Assembly (NCBI GenBank): GCA_030603365.1 | Contig: JAUVXV010000011.1 | Coordinates: 79,307-143,306, forward strand | Reading direction: 5' to 3' | Source: Candidatus Heimdallarchaeota archaeon | Lineage (GTDB): Archaea > Asgardarchaeota > Heimdallarchaeia > Heimdallarchaeales > Heimdallarchaeaceae | DNA length: 64,000 bases | Shown: positions 1 through 8,361 of the stretch, piece by piece | Layout: every line of letters begins with the position of its first letter | Numbering within the stretch: the first letter of the stretch is position 1 | Notes under the pieces: generated by a model | Seen by the model: only the letters and a program-made list of their open reading frames with translations | Told to the model about the DNA's origin: nothing | The model's database searches: none | Position numbers and translations under genes: made by a program

Positions 1-967
1 GTACAGCAAAATGCAATATTGCAAGAATCTTTTCATTACCTATCTTTTTACTAAGGGGAACAATAGCTAAACTACCAAGAGCTATACCCGCATTTGAAGC
101 AGCTAATATTATAGCCCATTGCATGTCAGAAGCAGACAGGTCGTCAATAATGTATTTCCGAATGAAAGGAACTGCAATCCCAGACGTAAAACCAATTATA
201 GATTCACAGAAAAAGAAAGCTAATAGCTGGAAACCAATTGGTTTTTTACTTTTCTCCTCATATTTCTTCCAATCTTCTCCTTTAGAAATCTTTTTTGCTT
301 CTTCCTTTGAAGCTTCAGGAACAGGAAATCTAAAAGAAAGAAACATAGTTACAATCAGAAAAATAGCAATAAATAGGATCATGTTCATGTAGGGACCTTT
401 ATCTGCGATAAGATGAAAATAACTAAATTCCCCTCCTTGAAATGGAGTAAAGACCCCTTGATGAGTCCTATAATTAGCATAAATAGAAAGATATACCCCT
501 CCCAATAATGGTGCAATAACTCCTGCCATATTCCAGAAAAAATGCATAAAGCTAAAGAACCGGGTTTTCTCTTCCTTTGATGGAGTTATATCTGCCAGTA
601 GAGTAGTTAGAGAAATCTGAGTTAGTGATCTAGACACACCAAATAATGAATAAGCAGCGATCATCCACCCTTTCAAATCAGTAAAACTAGTTGCGTAAAA
701 TAAGAACATGGAAATTCCAGCTGCTCCCAAACCTACAATCATAGTATACTTTCTTTTTCTAACATCTGTTATGTATCCAAGACCAATGATAAGACCTGAA
801 GCTAAATATCCAGCTACTGCAAAAATCAATCCATAATAGAAGTCATTCCAATTGAGAAAAATGATGAATAAAGGGATAACATACTGAGTCAACCTATTGC
901 TCAAACCAATCAAGGTTCTGTAGAATATGATCGAATAGGCTTGCTTATTTTCATCAAGATTGAACAT
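1..967 (-). CDS. Major facilitator superfamily transporter, 3' end cut by window edge
   Basis: A continuous reading frame runs from an ATG at 967 off the left edge (about 322 codons seen). The translation is hydrophobic with at least eight likely membrane helices. It carries the MFS-type loop between helices 2 and 3 (LGYITDVRKRKYT) and a long charged central loop (residues about 195-220, rich in E and K) separating two helical halves. This is the usual 6+6 MFS layout. The substrate cannot be told. The downstream end, with the last helices, lies outside the window. The frame is followed on its 5' side by 50 bases and then the end of an alpha/beta hydrolase gene on the same strand, so the two may be cotranscribed. 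Confidence 0.8.
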   Translation of the reverse strand, partial: MFNLDENKQAYSIIFYRTLIGLSNRLTQYVIPLFIIFLNWNDFYYGLIFAVAGYLASGLIIGLGYITDVRKRKYTMIVGLGAAGISMFLFYATSFTDLKGWMIAAYSLFGVSRSLTQISLTTLLADITPSKEEKTRFFSFMHFFWNMAGVIAPLLGGVYLSIYANYRTHQGVFTPFQGGEFSYFHLIADKGPYMNMILFIAIFLIVTMFLSFRFPVPEASKEEAKKISKGEDWKKYEEKSKKPIGFQLLAFFFCESIIGFTSGIAVPFIRKYIIDDLSASDMQWAIILAASNAGIALGSLAIVPLSKKIGNEKILAILHFAV

Positions 968-1017
968 AGAATAACCACTGCAGATATTTCCGTTTAAAAA
1001 ATATTTTGAAAGTGGCT

Positions 1018-1842
1018 TTATTCATTCTCTAATTTCTCGATTAACTCAACTAGAGGAAGGCTATGTGCTGCGATATTTGTCCCGAGATCGTAGTATTTTG
1101 AACCTTCAACAGCCTCATGAATTCCACTGGTTATTTCAGCAGCATGAGCTTTGTCTTTTTCAGCTGCTACAAAGATGCAATTTCCTTTCACTTTACTTAG
1201 TTGTTCATCAGTTATTTTGAATTTTCTTTGGATAAGCATGGTTTTCCTGACACGACGGATATTATAACTATCAAAATATCCCCAGTATTTTTTTGCTTGT
1301 TCCTTTTGGCTTCTATCTAGGTAGATATAACGAATAATGAATTTAGCTATTGGTTTGACGAGTAAGTGCCAAACAGGACGGGTATTAATATAAACAAATG
1401 GCCAGGTATAACCTGGAACTTCAAGTCTAAGAACAGGTCCAATCATATAAATTGATTTGGGTGACATGAGACCCATACTCATGGCTAGCAAAGTAAAACC
1501 TGCTCCATAACTTGAAGCAATCATCAGATAATCTTTCAACTGTAGGAAGTCGATAACTTCAGCTATATCACGAGCAAATCTTTCAGGTGAAAAATCAGGC
1601 TTTTTACCTAACTGAGCAGTATGCTTTTCTCTAGTTTCAATAACATAAATTCTATAATTCTTCATCATCTCTAGAAGTACTTTATCCCATGCACTTGGTA
1701 AACTACCAAAACCAGGTAAGAGAACAAGAGTATCTTTTATTTTACCTTCTGGTTCATAGAAATGAACCTTAAGTAAATCTGTCTCAGTATCACCTACCTG
1801 AACATATTGAGAAGTCGCGTATTGCTCAAATTCGGAACTCAT
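1018..1842 (-). CDS. Alpha/beta hydrolase
   Basis: The 274-residue protein has the alpha/beta hydrolase pattern. An oxyanion-loop motif sits near residue 42 (LLPGFGS). A nucleophile elbow near residue 110 (ASSYGAG) has Ala in place of the first Gly of GxSxG. A likely acid lies in AAEKDKAH, and a C-terminal His in AAHSLPL could complete the triad. There is no signal peptide, so it is probably cytoplasmic. A cap-like insertion rich in aromatic and basic residues lies between the elbow and the acid. The substrate is unknown; esterases and lyase-like members share this fold. It lies just upstream of the MFS transporter gene on the same strand. The opposite side faces an intergenic region shared with a divergent iron-sulfur protein gene. 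Confidence 0.75.
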   Translation of the reverse strand: MSSEFEQYATSQYVQVGDTETDLLKVHFYEPEGKIKDTLVLLPGFGSLPSAWDKVLLEMMKNYRIYVIETREKHTAQLGKKPDFSPERFARDIAEVIDFLQLKDYLMIASSYGAGFTLLAMSMGLMSPKSIYMIGPVLRLEVPGYTWPFVYINTRPVWHLLVKPIAKFIIRYIYLDRSQKEQAKKYWGYFDSYNIRRVRKTMLIQRKFKITDEQLSKVKGNCIFVAAEKDKAHAAEITSGIHEAVEGSKYYDLGTNIAAHSLPLVELIEKLENE

Positions 1843-1949
1843 ACATTTGTTTTTTATTAGTCTTTTTTAAATTTATACTTATTTTCGAGAAGGGAAAGGT
1901 TATTTATTGTCTTTTGATATGTTCATGAATAGAACAGATCAAGTGAGGA

Positions 1950-3110
1950 TTGCTTGTGTCTTTGAAGAATATTGAACAAACAATACAGTTTTTTGAAAAT
2001 AGTAAGAATACAATTCAAGATATATTTGATTCAGGATTTTGCAATTTTTGTGGAGCATGCATACACAGCTGTCCTGTGGATGCGATTGAATATTTAGATC
2101 CTCAAATATTAGTTAAAGAAAACTGCATCCAATGTGGAAGTTGCTTGGAACTATGCTCTCAAAATCAAGAAGTAAGGTATTCCAAACAAATGATTAGTAT
2201 TGAGAAAAATGACCAAATTAAGGATATTCATTCAAAAATTGCCGAAGTTCCTTTAGGTCGTTTCAAAGAAATCTGGAATGGTTTCTCTAGTTCTAGAAAA
2301 ACGAGAAATGTAACTATGGTGGGGGGAGTTACAACTAGCCTATTGCATACTGCTTTATCAGAAAATGTAGTTGATGCAGTTCTTATTCCAGAATTTACTG
2401 AGAAAAAACAAAATCCTAGAGGAAAGTTAATTTCAAATCCAGAAGAATTACTTCAATCAGGAGGAAGCAAATATTTACCTACTCTTTCTCTAGATAGACT
2501 TGATGAAATTGCGAATAACCAAGATATAGATAGAATAGCAATCACAACATTACCATGTCAAGCATATGTGATTAAGAAAATGTTTCTCGATACTCAATAT
2601 GAGAAACTTGTTAAAAAGATTCATCTAGTATTAACATTGTTTTGTGGGAGTGGGATTCCCTATAGAGATGATGTAGAATTCTTTCTGAAAGCCAAAGGAG
2701 TTACAGAAAGTTTATCAGAATTGAAAGTGATTCGAAGAAGAGAAAAAAGGATATGGCGAATTAATCCTCAAGACATTGAAAGATATATCTTTATTACAAA
2801 GGATGGTAAGGAAGTAAGTATCTCATCTAGTAGAATTCTAAGATGCAAAACTAAATCTAATTGTAGTACAATTTGTCCTGATTATACAGGTTATTTTAGT
2901 GATGTTTCAATAGGGGCATCTCACATATCTTCAAACATAATTATTGCAAGAACAGAAAAAGGAAGAAAATTAGTTAACTTGGCTATTGAAAAAGAAATTA
3001 TCAAAACAAGAAATTTCTCGAAAATTAACAACTTTTTAATTAATTTCATGGGCAAAAATAAAAGGGATCTAAAAAGAAAGTCATATCAAAAATTTTTCAA
3101 AAACAAGTAA
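1950..3110 (+). CDS. Coenzyme F420 hydrogenase/dehydrogenase beta-subunit family iron-sulfur protein
   Basis: Residues 28-75 hold two ferredoxin-type [4Fe-4S] motifs (CNFCGACIHSC and CIQCGSCLELC, each followed by a later Cys). A VGGVTTSLLHTAL stretch and a CPG-like TLPCQAY segment follow, typical of the FrhB/FdhB N- and C-terminal domains. Family members bind FAD and pass electrons between F420 and iron-sulfur partners. No hydrogenase or dehydrogenase large subunit is next to it, so its partner is unknown. Translation probably starts at the TTG at 1950, four bases after a GTGAGG ribosome-binding-like stretch; GTG at 1956 is an alternative. A Cys-rich patch near residues 308-320 (CKTKSNCSTICPDY) may bind a further cluster. 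The gene stands alone between divergent and convergent neighbours. Confidence 0.82.
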   Translation: MLVSLKNIEQTIQFFENSKNTIQDIFDSGFCNFCGACIHSCPVDAIEYLDPQILVKENCIQCGSCLELCSQNQEVRYSKQMISIEKNDQIKDIHSKIAEVPLGRFKEIWNGFSSSRKTRNVTMVGGVTTSLLHTALSENVVDAVLIPEFTEKKQNPRGKLISNPEELLQSGGSKYLPTLSLDRLDEIANNQDIDRIAITTLPCQAYVIKKMFLDTQYEKLVKKIHLVLTLFCGSGIPYRDDVEFFLKAKGVTESLSELKVIRRREKRIWRINPQDIERYIFITKDGKEVSISSSRILRCKTKSNCSTICPDYTGYFSDVSIGASHISSNIIIARTEKGRKLVNLAIEKEIIKTRNFSKINNFLINFMGKNKRDLKRKSYQKFFKNK

Positions 3111-3158
3111 GTTTAATATAACTCAATACATGTGGAATTACTAGTTTGCTAAATAGAA

Positions 3159-3196
3159 AAGGACTAAAAAGCTACTATTGATTTTTTTTAGTCCTT
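3159..3196. terminator. Stem-loop between convergent genes, overlapping a stop codon
   Basis: A 12-bp perfect stem (AAGGACTAAAAA at 3159-3170 pairing with TTTTTAGTCCTT at 3185-3196) encloses a 14-base loop. It contains the stop codon of the antiporter gene and lies 48 bases past the end of the plus-strand iron-sulfur gene. The A-run and T-run arms would give a T-rich 3' side on either strand, so it may end transcription both ways. Confidence 0.55.
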
Positions 3197-4483
3197 CTTC
3201 AAGTCTTCAGGTTTTACACTTGTTTCAGCTAGAATTTTTTCTTCTACTAGCAAAGCTAATTCAGGCTCTACACTCTTCTTATCGTGAAAAACTAGCTTAA
3301 GAAGTAGCGGTGCCATAATGACTGTCACAAAAACAAGCATGATTGCCATAGTGTAAATGTTTGAATCAAATATACCACGTTGAACACCAATTCCTGCTAT
3401 TACAAGTACAATTTCAGCTCTTGGAGACGTTCCTACAGCAATTTTTAATGCAGATTTATTGCCGAAACCCATGATTCTTGAACCTGCAAAAGTCCCAATA
3501 CCTTTAGAAAGTATTGCTAGAAGAATAATTAGTACCATAATAAAAGAGATTCCTCCAGAACTAAAATCAAAATTGCTTCCTACTGAAAAGAAGAACAACG
3601 GAATGAATATCCCTTCTCCGAATTTGATTATGGGTTCTTTGATTTCTCCTATAATTAACTTATTTTGCTGCAGAGATAAGCCCAAAAGAAACGCCATAAC
3701 AACTCCAGAGAAATGAAGGGCTTCTGCAAAATAATCAATCAAAACTAATAAACCAAAAACTATTCCTAAGGCAAAATAAGGCGTTTTTGCAGAAGAGAAA
3801 ATATTGTAATTGTTTTCAAGAAATTTTAGAATTCTCGGTAAGATGAACATAATAACAATTATAAACAATGCTAAATATCCCAGATCTTTTAATAGAGTAA
3901 TAATCCAGTTCCCTTCTTCCGGTGCAAAAAGAGCACCAGAAAGAACTAATACAAGGATTAAGGCAATAAAATCATCAAATACAGCAACAGAAAGCGTAGT
4001 CTGCCCCTCTTTTGACCCTAATTTACCTAAGGAATTTAAAGTTCTAACTGTTACACCTATACTAGTAGCTGTGAAAAGAGTACCGAAGAAAATTGCAAAA
4101 AGAATATCTTTCTTAATTAGGAAATAACCGGTTAATATTCCTCCAATCAATGCAATGGAAACCTCAATAAGTGAAATGAATAAACTATTTTTTCCAATTT
4201 TCCTTAAATCTCCGATGTTTATCTCCAAACCAACAATAAACAATAAAAGAAGAATGCCAATTTGTGAAAATTGCTCTAAAATCTCACCGTCCATAAATGT
4301 GCTTAATACTTCACTTCCCTTATCGCCAAATAATAGGAATATAGGCCCACCAATGAGAACTCCAGCAAGTAGTTCACCTAGAATGGATGAAAGTTTTAAC
4401 CTTTCGAATATTTCTCCTAAAATTCGTGCACTAAGAAGTCCGATTCCAATAAACAACAGTATGCGCAGAACTTGATCACTCAT
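3188..4483 (-). CDS. CPA2-family cation/proton antiporter
   Basis: The roughly 430-residue protein has 12-13 predicted membrane helices and lacks a large C-terminal regulatory domain. It shows the CPA2 hallmarks ATSIGVTVRTL and VFDDFIAL. The paired aspartates are the ion-binding pair of electrogenic NapA-type antiporters. It should exchange Na+ or K+ for protons across the cytoplasmic membrane; the ion cannot be read from sequence. The ATG at 4483 overlaps the end of the upstream CBS gene by eight bases (ATGAGTGA), which suggests translational coupling; a GTG at 4492 is an in-frame alternative. The short hydrophilic tail ends in basic and acidic residues. The CBS partner probably supplies the nucleotide or energy sensing that KefC-like antiporters carry in their own tails. 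Confidence 0.88.
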   Translation of the reverse strand: MSDQVLRILLFIGIGLLSARILGEIFERLKLSSILGELLAGVLIGGPIFLLFGDKGSEVLSTFMDGEILEQFSQIGILLLLFIVGLEINIGDLRKIGKNSLFISLIEVSIALIGGILTGYFLIKKDILFAIFFGTLFTATSIGVTVRTLNSLGKLGSKEGQTTLSVAVFDDFIALILVLVLSGALFAPEEGNWIITLLKDLGYLALFIIVIMFILPRILKFLENNYNIFSSAKTPYFALGIVFGLLVLIDYFAEALHFSGVVMAFLLGLSLQQNKLIIGEIKEPIIKFGEGIFIPLFFFSVGSNFDFSSGGISFIMVLIILLAILSKGIGTFAGSRIMGFGNKSALKIAVGTSPRAEIVLVIAGIGVQRGIFDSNIYTMAIMLVFVTVIMAPLLLKLVFHDKKSVEPELALLVEEKILAETSVKPEDLKKD

Positions 4484-4994
4484 CTTCTCCACGCTCGAGT
4501 TCTAAGATGAGCATTTTAGAATCAATACTAGTTTCCTTCCATATGTTTCGTACAGAAAGAATTATATCATTTATTGAGATTAGACCTTCAACAGGGTCAT
4601 CTTTTGTCTTAGCTCTTGGCAAGACAGTAGATTCATATTTTGTCATACATTCAGTAACACGGGAGATTTTGTCGTCATCTACGATAATAGGCAAGTTTTG
4701 ATTAGCTAAATCTCTAGCTGTAGTACTGGAAAAAGCCTTTGCTTTTGAAAGAACATTAGATATATCTGTATGAAATGTCGAAAATAGTACTACAAGGTCT
4801 TTTGGAGATATTAGTCCATAATATTTGCCTTCCTCATCTACAACTATCAGAGTTTTTGAATCCTGATGGAAAGATTCATCCAGAATAAAAAAACAAGCAG
4901 TTGTTTCAACAATTGAAGGAACTTTGAGTATTGAAAAGTCTCCAGCTTTCATTTCTTTAATTTTGGAGATGAAAATATCAAATAAGGTTTCCAT
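4476..4994 (-). CDS. CBS-domain pair protein
   Basis: The 172-residue protein consists of two CBS motifs (about residues 15-75 and 90-160), including the signature stretches TLIVVDEEGKYYGLISPKDLV and VEGLISINDII. CBS pairs bind adenosine nucleotides and gate transporters or enzymes. Its gene overlaps the start of the cation/proton antiporter gene and is transcribed first, so it is probably the soluble regulator of that antiporter. There are no membrane segments. It is well separated from the next gene on its 5' side by about 280 bases holding a TATA-like site and a small open frame on the opposite strand. Confidence 0.85.
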   Translation of the reverse strand: METLFDIFISKIKEMKAGDFSILKVPSIVETTACFFILDESFHQDSKTLIVVDEEGKYYGLISPKDLVVLFSTFHTDISNVLSKAKAFSSTTARDLANQNLPIIVDDDKISRVTECMTKYESTVLPRAKTKDDPVEGLISINDIILSVRNIWKETSIDSKMLILELERGEDE

Positions 4995-5047
4995 ATAAAA
5001 GATTAGTTGGTAAAGAATAAATAAAGCTTACGTAACTTTAATCTAGC

Positions 5048-5055
5048 GTATAAAA
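5048..5055 (+). promoter_or_regulatory. TATA-box-like element
   Basis: GTATAAAAAG lies about 30 bases before an ATG at 5083, the distance expected for an archaeal TATA box driving a leaderless message. It is the reason to take the small frame that follows seriously. Confidence 0.4.
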
Positions 5056-5082
5056 AGATAAATAACTCTAAGTTATAGAACT

Positions 5083-5207
5083 ATGTTTTAGTAGCAGCAA
5101 CAGATTTCTCTGCTTTTAATGAGAGTACAGTTGCTTTTGGAGATGATTTGTATTCAGTAGTTATACTATTAGTTTTAGTAATTGTGTTACGAACACTGAT
5201 ACTTTAG
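5083..5207 (+). pseudogene. Possible broken single-helix microprotein gene
   Basis: From the ATG at 5083 the frame stops at once (ATG TTT TAG). One base over, an uninterrupted frame at 5091-5207 encodes 38 residues with an acidic N-terminal half and a strongly hydrophobic helix (SVVILLVLVIVL) ending in RTLIL. Adding one T to the T-run at 5086-5089 would join the ATG to this frame. A well-placed TATA-like box supports transcription. This may be a decayed gene, a sequencing indel in a homopolymer, or chance. I see nothing else in the 4995-5275 interval. Confidence 0.3.
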
Positions 5208-5275
5208 AGATTTGTTTCCAGAACTCCAAAAAGTAAACAAAAATAAATAGAATTAGTAGAAAAAAAAGAGAAAAA

Positions 5276-5695
5276 TTAATCCTCTTCTTTCTTTATTAGA
5301 TAACGATCAGAAAAATGTTGGATGAGTTTTCTTGCTGCTTGATAATCTAGGTTCAGTTTATCCCCCCACATTGATTTAGCTCTTTCTAGTTTTCCCATCA
5401 ACAACCCTAATTTCAATCCAGTAACTGTATTTCTAGTGAATAATTCATTTCCTCTGAAGTTGACTACACCATATTCTTGCATGACTTTTCCAAATTGTTG
5501 GCATATCTGATTATATTCTTCAGTTGTTTCGTCTACAGATTGATCAAAATTCTTTATCTTCTTTATACCTACAAAATCTATCAATGATAGATAAGGATAG
5601 AAACTAATTAACTGGGTTACAAAATCATCTAAATCTAGAAAACTTTCAGCAATTTGATCAGGAATCCACACATTATACTTTGTTTTTTCGCTCAT
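5276..5695 (-). CDS. Hypothetical protein
   Basis: I do not recognise this 139-residue protein. It is mixed acidic and basic, has no signal peptide or membrane segment, and looks mostly helical. It contains SMWGDKLNLDYQAARKLIQHF near the C terminus and ends in a charged KKEED tail. It is last in a run of three same-strand genes, spaced only eight bases from the gene upstream, so they probably form an operon. It has normal local codon use and no obvious repeats. Confidence 0.6.
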   Translation of the reverse strand: MSEKTKYNVWIPDQIAESFLDLDDFVTQLISFYPYLSLIDFVGIKKIKNFDQSVDETTEEYNQICQQFGKVMQEYGVVNFRGNELFTRNTVTGLKLGLLMGKLERAKSMWGDKLNLDYQAARKLIQHFSDRYLIKKEED

Positions 5696-5703
5696 ATAAG
5701 CAC

Positions 5704-6054
5704 CTACAGTTTATTTAAAGACTCAAGAGCTTTTCCTAGTTCTACAATAGCCAGGTAATCATCTTCATACTCTAGAAGCATTTCAGTTTGGATCTTTATT
5801 TTCTTTTTTGTTTCAATCAGATCATCAGATTTCTGTCGAATTCTATCTTCCAGTAATTTAAAATTAAGCATTGCCAATATTGAATGCCATGATTCTAGTG
5901 TAATCATTTCTGTAGATTCATCTAAGAATTGCTCAATTTTATTGACAATTGTATCTGGATGACTGTCTAGCTTTTTTGCTAATTGAATGACCTTTCGCTT
6001 CTGATTATAATTAAGCTCATATTTCACATATTTTTTCTTCTTTGAAAATACCAT
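5704..6054 (-). CDS. Hypothetical charged helical protein
   Basis: This 116-residue protein begins with a lysine-rich patch (KKKKYVK). It continues with amphipathic helices, the last third (IETKKKIKIQTEMLLEYEDDYL) having coiled-coil-like spacing. No known domain is evident. It is the middle gene of a tight three-gene run: two bases separate it from the gene upstream and eight from the gene downstream. The basic start could bind nucleic acid, but this is speculation. Confidence 0.6.
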   Translation of the reverse strand: MVFSKKKKYVKYELNYNQKRKVIQLAKKLDSHPDTIVNKIEQFLDESTEMITLESWHSILAMLNFKLLEDRIRQKSDDLIETKKKIKIQTEMLLEYEDDYLAIVELGKALESLNKL

Positions 6055-6056
6055 AG

Positions 6057-6572
6057 TTATCCCTTTTTACCTAACCAATTTTTTTCTATAACATAAGTAT
6101 CAACTGCTGATAGTGTCATAACTTCTATAGTCTTAGCAATCGTCACATCATCATTGAAGTCAGGATCCAAACCTGCTACACCACTTACATGGACTATCTT
6201 GTAGATTGCGAGAGAAGATCCTTCGTTAAAGTCTATTGTACGCTCTAATATCGCTTCAAATGAGATGACCGAATTAACATAAATAGGAGCATTAATCTTC
6301 ACTCCTTTTTGTAAATTGTTCTTATCTAATTGCTCTTTGGAGTAAGCAGCTATAAGTATAGAATCCTCTCCTCTCCTTAAGAGGTTGAAGCTTATTTCAT
6401 TTGGAGCTGAAACTGAACAAATATCCACTATAAGCTTAGCTTCTTTCAGTGCAAAATAATTTGTTATAACATGGAGATTATGTGCTTCTAAATTCCCACT
6501 AATTCCAAGCATTGGACTTATAGAAACTAAATATCTTGATAGCTCAGGAGATAGTTCAAGTCTATCAAACAT
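6057..6572 (-). CDS. Hypothetical protein, possibly flavin-reductase-like beta barrel
   Basis: The 171-residue protein is rich in alternating beta-strand patterns and lacks membrane segments. Stretches such as ISFNLLRRGEDSILIAAYS and KGVKINAPIYVNSVISFEA recall split-barrel flavin-binding proteins. The similarity is weak, and I would not assign a function. It is first in the three-gene run at 5276-6572 and diverges from the gene at 6673. The short 67-100-base gap between these divergent genes must hold both promoters. Confidence 0.6.
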   Translation of the reverse strand: MFDRLELSPELSRYLVSISPMLGISGNLEAHNLHVITNYFALKEAKLIVDICSVSAPNEISFNLLRRGEDSILIAAYSKEQLDKNNLQKGVKINAPIYVNSVISFEAILERTIDFNEGSSLAIYKIVHVSGVAGLDPDFNDDVTIAKTIEVMTLSAVDTYVIEKNWLGKKG

Positions 6573-6672
6573 AAGTCATAGAGAAAACATCCATTTAAGA
6601 AAGTTACTCATCGGTTGTTTTCTTTGGTCTTACTTACGAATGAGTTATATGTCTTGTTACGCAATGATATTT

Positions 6673-7116
6673 ATGGAAGAACTTTCTTTTAAGCAGTTTA
6701 TTGAAAAATCTTCTAACGTTCTAGAGAAGTATCGTGCAAATATTGCAAGATTAGGTAAACTAAGAGAACAAATGGAAAAGCAGTTTTTCTCTCCAGCTGA
6801 AATGGTTGAACACTTCTATGCAAATAAGAGTGAGTATTTTGCTTGGCAAGAATTTCAAGACTCGATAATAAATTTAGAGGAAGCATATAATGAACTTGTG
6901 GGGAATATGATGGATGCAAATGGTGATCCTGAAGCTTATCAATATTTCCTTAGAGATAAAAGAATCCCTGTTCTAGTCTATCCTGAAAGTGATTCAGAAG
7001 ATTCCGATGAGGACGAATTATTTGATGAAGAAACAGTTGATCGAATAGCTCAAGAAATCGTGGATGAACTTGCGGGTGAAACAGAGAAACAAGAAGATCA
7101 AAAAGCAAAGAAGTAG
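6673..7116 (+). CDS. Hypothetical acidic coiled protein
   Basis: The N-terminal 90 residues are helical with heptad-like spacing (NVLEKYRANIARLGKLREQ). The C-terminal third is very acidic (runs of S, D and E near residues 110-130) and ends in a Lys/Glu tail. No domain is recognised. The ATG at 6673 gives a natural start (MEELSFKQF); an upstream in-frame ATG at 6640 would add an unlikely Cys/Met-rich leader. It is convergent with the Nudix gene; their stops are one base apart. The acidic linker suggests a protein-binding or scaffolding role, which is inference only. Confidence 0.6.
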   Translation: MEELSFKQFIEKSSNVLEKYRANIARLGKLREQMEKQFFSPAEMVEHFYANKSEYFAWQEFQDSIINLEEAYNELVGNMMDANGDPEAYQYFLRDKRIPVLVYPESDSEDSDEDELFDEETVDRIAQEIVDELAGETEKQEDQKAKK

Positions 7117-7117
7117 A

Positions 7118-7669
7118 TTATTCTTCTTTCAACAAATTTAGGAAGTTGGATAAAATCTGTTGAGTTAACCCCCATATTTTGTATTTTCCCACTCGATAAT
7201 ATTTACGAACTCCGCCCTTGTAAAAGCCAGTTTCTAATGTACTGGGCTCTAGTAAATGTGATAAATCAGCTTGAAAATATTCTTGAACTTCAAGAGGATT
7301 GATCTTAATAGTAGGGTTTCCCTTGATAAATCCAACAAAAGGGTACACATAATGATGGCTTGTTGAAATTATAGGTTTAAGTCGTCCTTTTAATTCAATA
7401 AATTCACTACTTATACCTATTTCTTCTTCTGTTTCCCTTAGAACTGTTTCAGAGAGACTAATATCTGATTCATCATGTCTTCCTCCAGGGAAAGCGATTT
7501 GTCCTTGGTGATGCTTCAGATTTTCTGTTCTTTTTGTAAATAAGATTTTATTATTGCTTTGAAAAATCGGAATTAGAACTGCTGCAAGTTTAAGATGAGG
7601 TTTATGTGAAACTGGATTTTCTAGAGGCTCTAAAACATTCTCCAATTTACTCAGCAGTTCCATAATCAT
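7118..7669 (-). CDS. Nudix hydrolase, CoA pyrophosphatase (NudL) type
   Basis: The 183-residue protein carries both signatures of the CoA-specific Nudix family. The upstream block is LFTKRTENLKHHQGQIAFPGG. The Nudix helix starts at GRHDESD and ends RETEEEIGI, with the wider D-for-E spacing seen in NudL. The family hydrolyses CoA, acyl-CoA or its oxidised forms to 3',5'-ADP and phosphopantetheine, using Mg2+ or Mn2+. It is cytoplasmic. The start may be the first or third codon (both ATG). The gene sits between an unknown convergent gene and an unknown same-strand gene, giving no pathway link. Function is predicted from motifs only. Confidence 0.88.
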   Translation of the reverse strand: MIMELLSKLENVLEPLENPVSHKPHLKLAAVLIPIFQSNNKILFTKRTENLKHHQGQIAFPGGRHDESDISLSETVLRETEEEIGISSEFIELKGRLKPIISTSHHYVYPFVGFIKGNPTIKINPLEVQEYFQADLSHLLEPSTLETGFYKGGVRKYYRVGKYKIWGLTQQILSNFLNLLKEE

Positions 7670-7734
7670 ACAAAAAACGATTGCTATTTCAATTCTTCGA
7701 AAGTGACTTTTCAGCAGAAAGAAAATTTGAACTC

Positions 7735-8304
7735 CTAATCATTGTTTTCTTCATCTGGATCATATTCTAAAGAAAATGTACTTTCTATCCATCCATGCAT
7801 ATCCTTTTCTTCCATTGATTTAGGTCTTGCACCTTCATCTGGATTCTTCTCTCTTTTCTTCTTCATTTTAGGAGAAAGATCTTTCTCAGAGATAAATTTT
7901 CCATTCTCAAATTTTAATTCAAAAACAGTTTCATAAGCAGATGTTCTCTGAAAACCCATATGGATATACATACTATCAATAAAGTCCTTAGCGATAATAA
8001 TTTTACCTGAAAAGTCGAGTTTGAGATTAAGATCCTGATAATGAAGTCTTAGACTCTCCTTTCTTACAACAGGTTTTACAGCGTTTATTTCTATTTCTTG
8101 CTCATCATTAACTTCCATATCTACAAGAGTTAGATAGTCATTTGTAATTGTAAAGTAAAGAACATAACCCCTCCAACATGCAGTATGTGGTGAGCGTGGA
8201 ACTAATCCATAATCTAATGGCGAAAAAAGCTCTCCCTTAGAAATTCCAGAAACAGAATATACTTCACCTTTATAGAGAAATGAATCAGATATTTGACCAG
8301 TCAT
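7735..8304 (-). CDS. Hypothetical protein
   Basis: Not recognised. This 189-residue protein has a strand-rich first two thirds containing DYGLVPRSPHTACWRGYVLYF and ends in a highly charged tail (KMKKKREKNPDEGARPKS followed by acidic residues). A single TACWRGY block resembles a conserved core, so the gene looks real. There is no signal peptide and no membrane helix. It is preceded on its 5' side by the folate gene pair on the same strand (57-base gap), with which it could be cotranscribed. Confidence 0.6.
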   Translation of the reverse strand: MTGQISDSFLYKGEVYSVSGISKGELFSPLDYGLVPRSPHTACWRGYVLYFTITNDYLTLVDMEVNDEQEIEINAVKPVVRKESLRLHYQDLNLKLDFSGKIIIAKDFIDSMYIHMGFQRTSAYETVFELKFENGKFISEKDLSPKMKKKREKNPDEGARPKSMEEKDMHGWIESTFSLEYDPDEENND

Positions 8305-8361
8305 TAAAAATAATAAACAATAAAATAATAAAAAAGTGTTGTTAAATTAAAAGAAGAAAAA

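Noticed and set aside
123..392. Plus-strand open frame of 89 codons
   Set aside because: It is the antisense of the MFS transporter gene and has no recognisable product.
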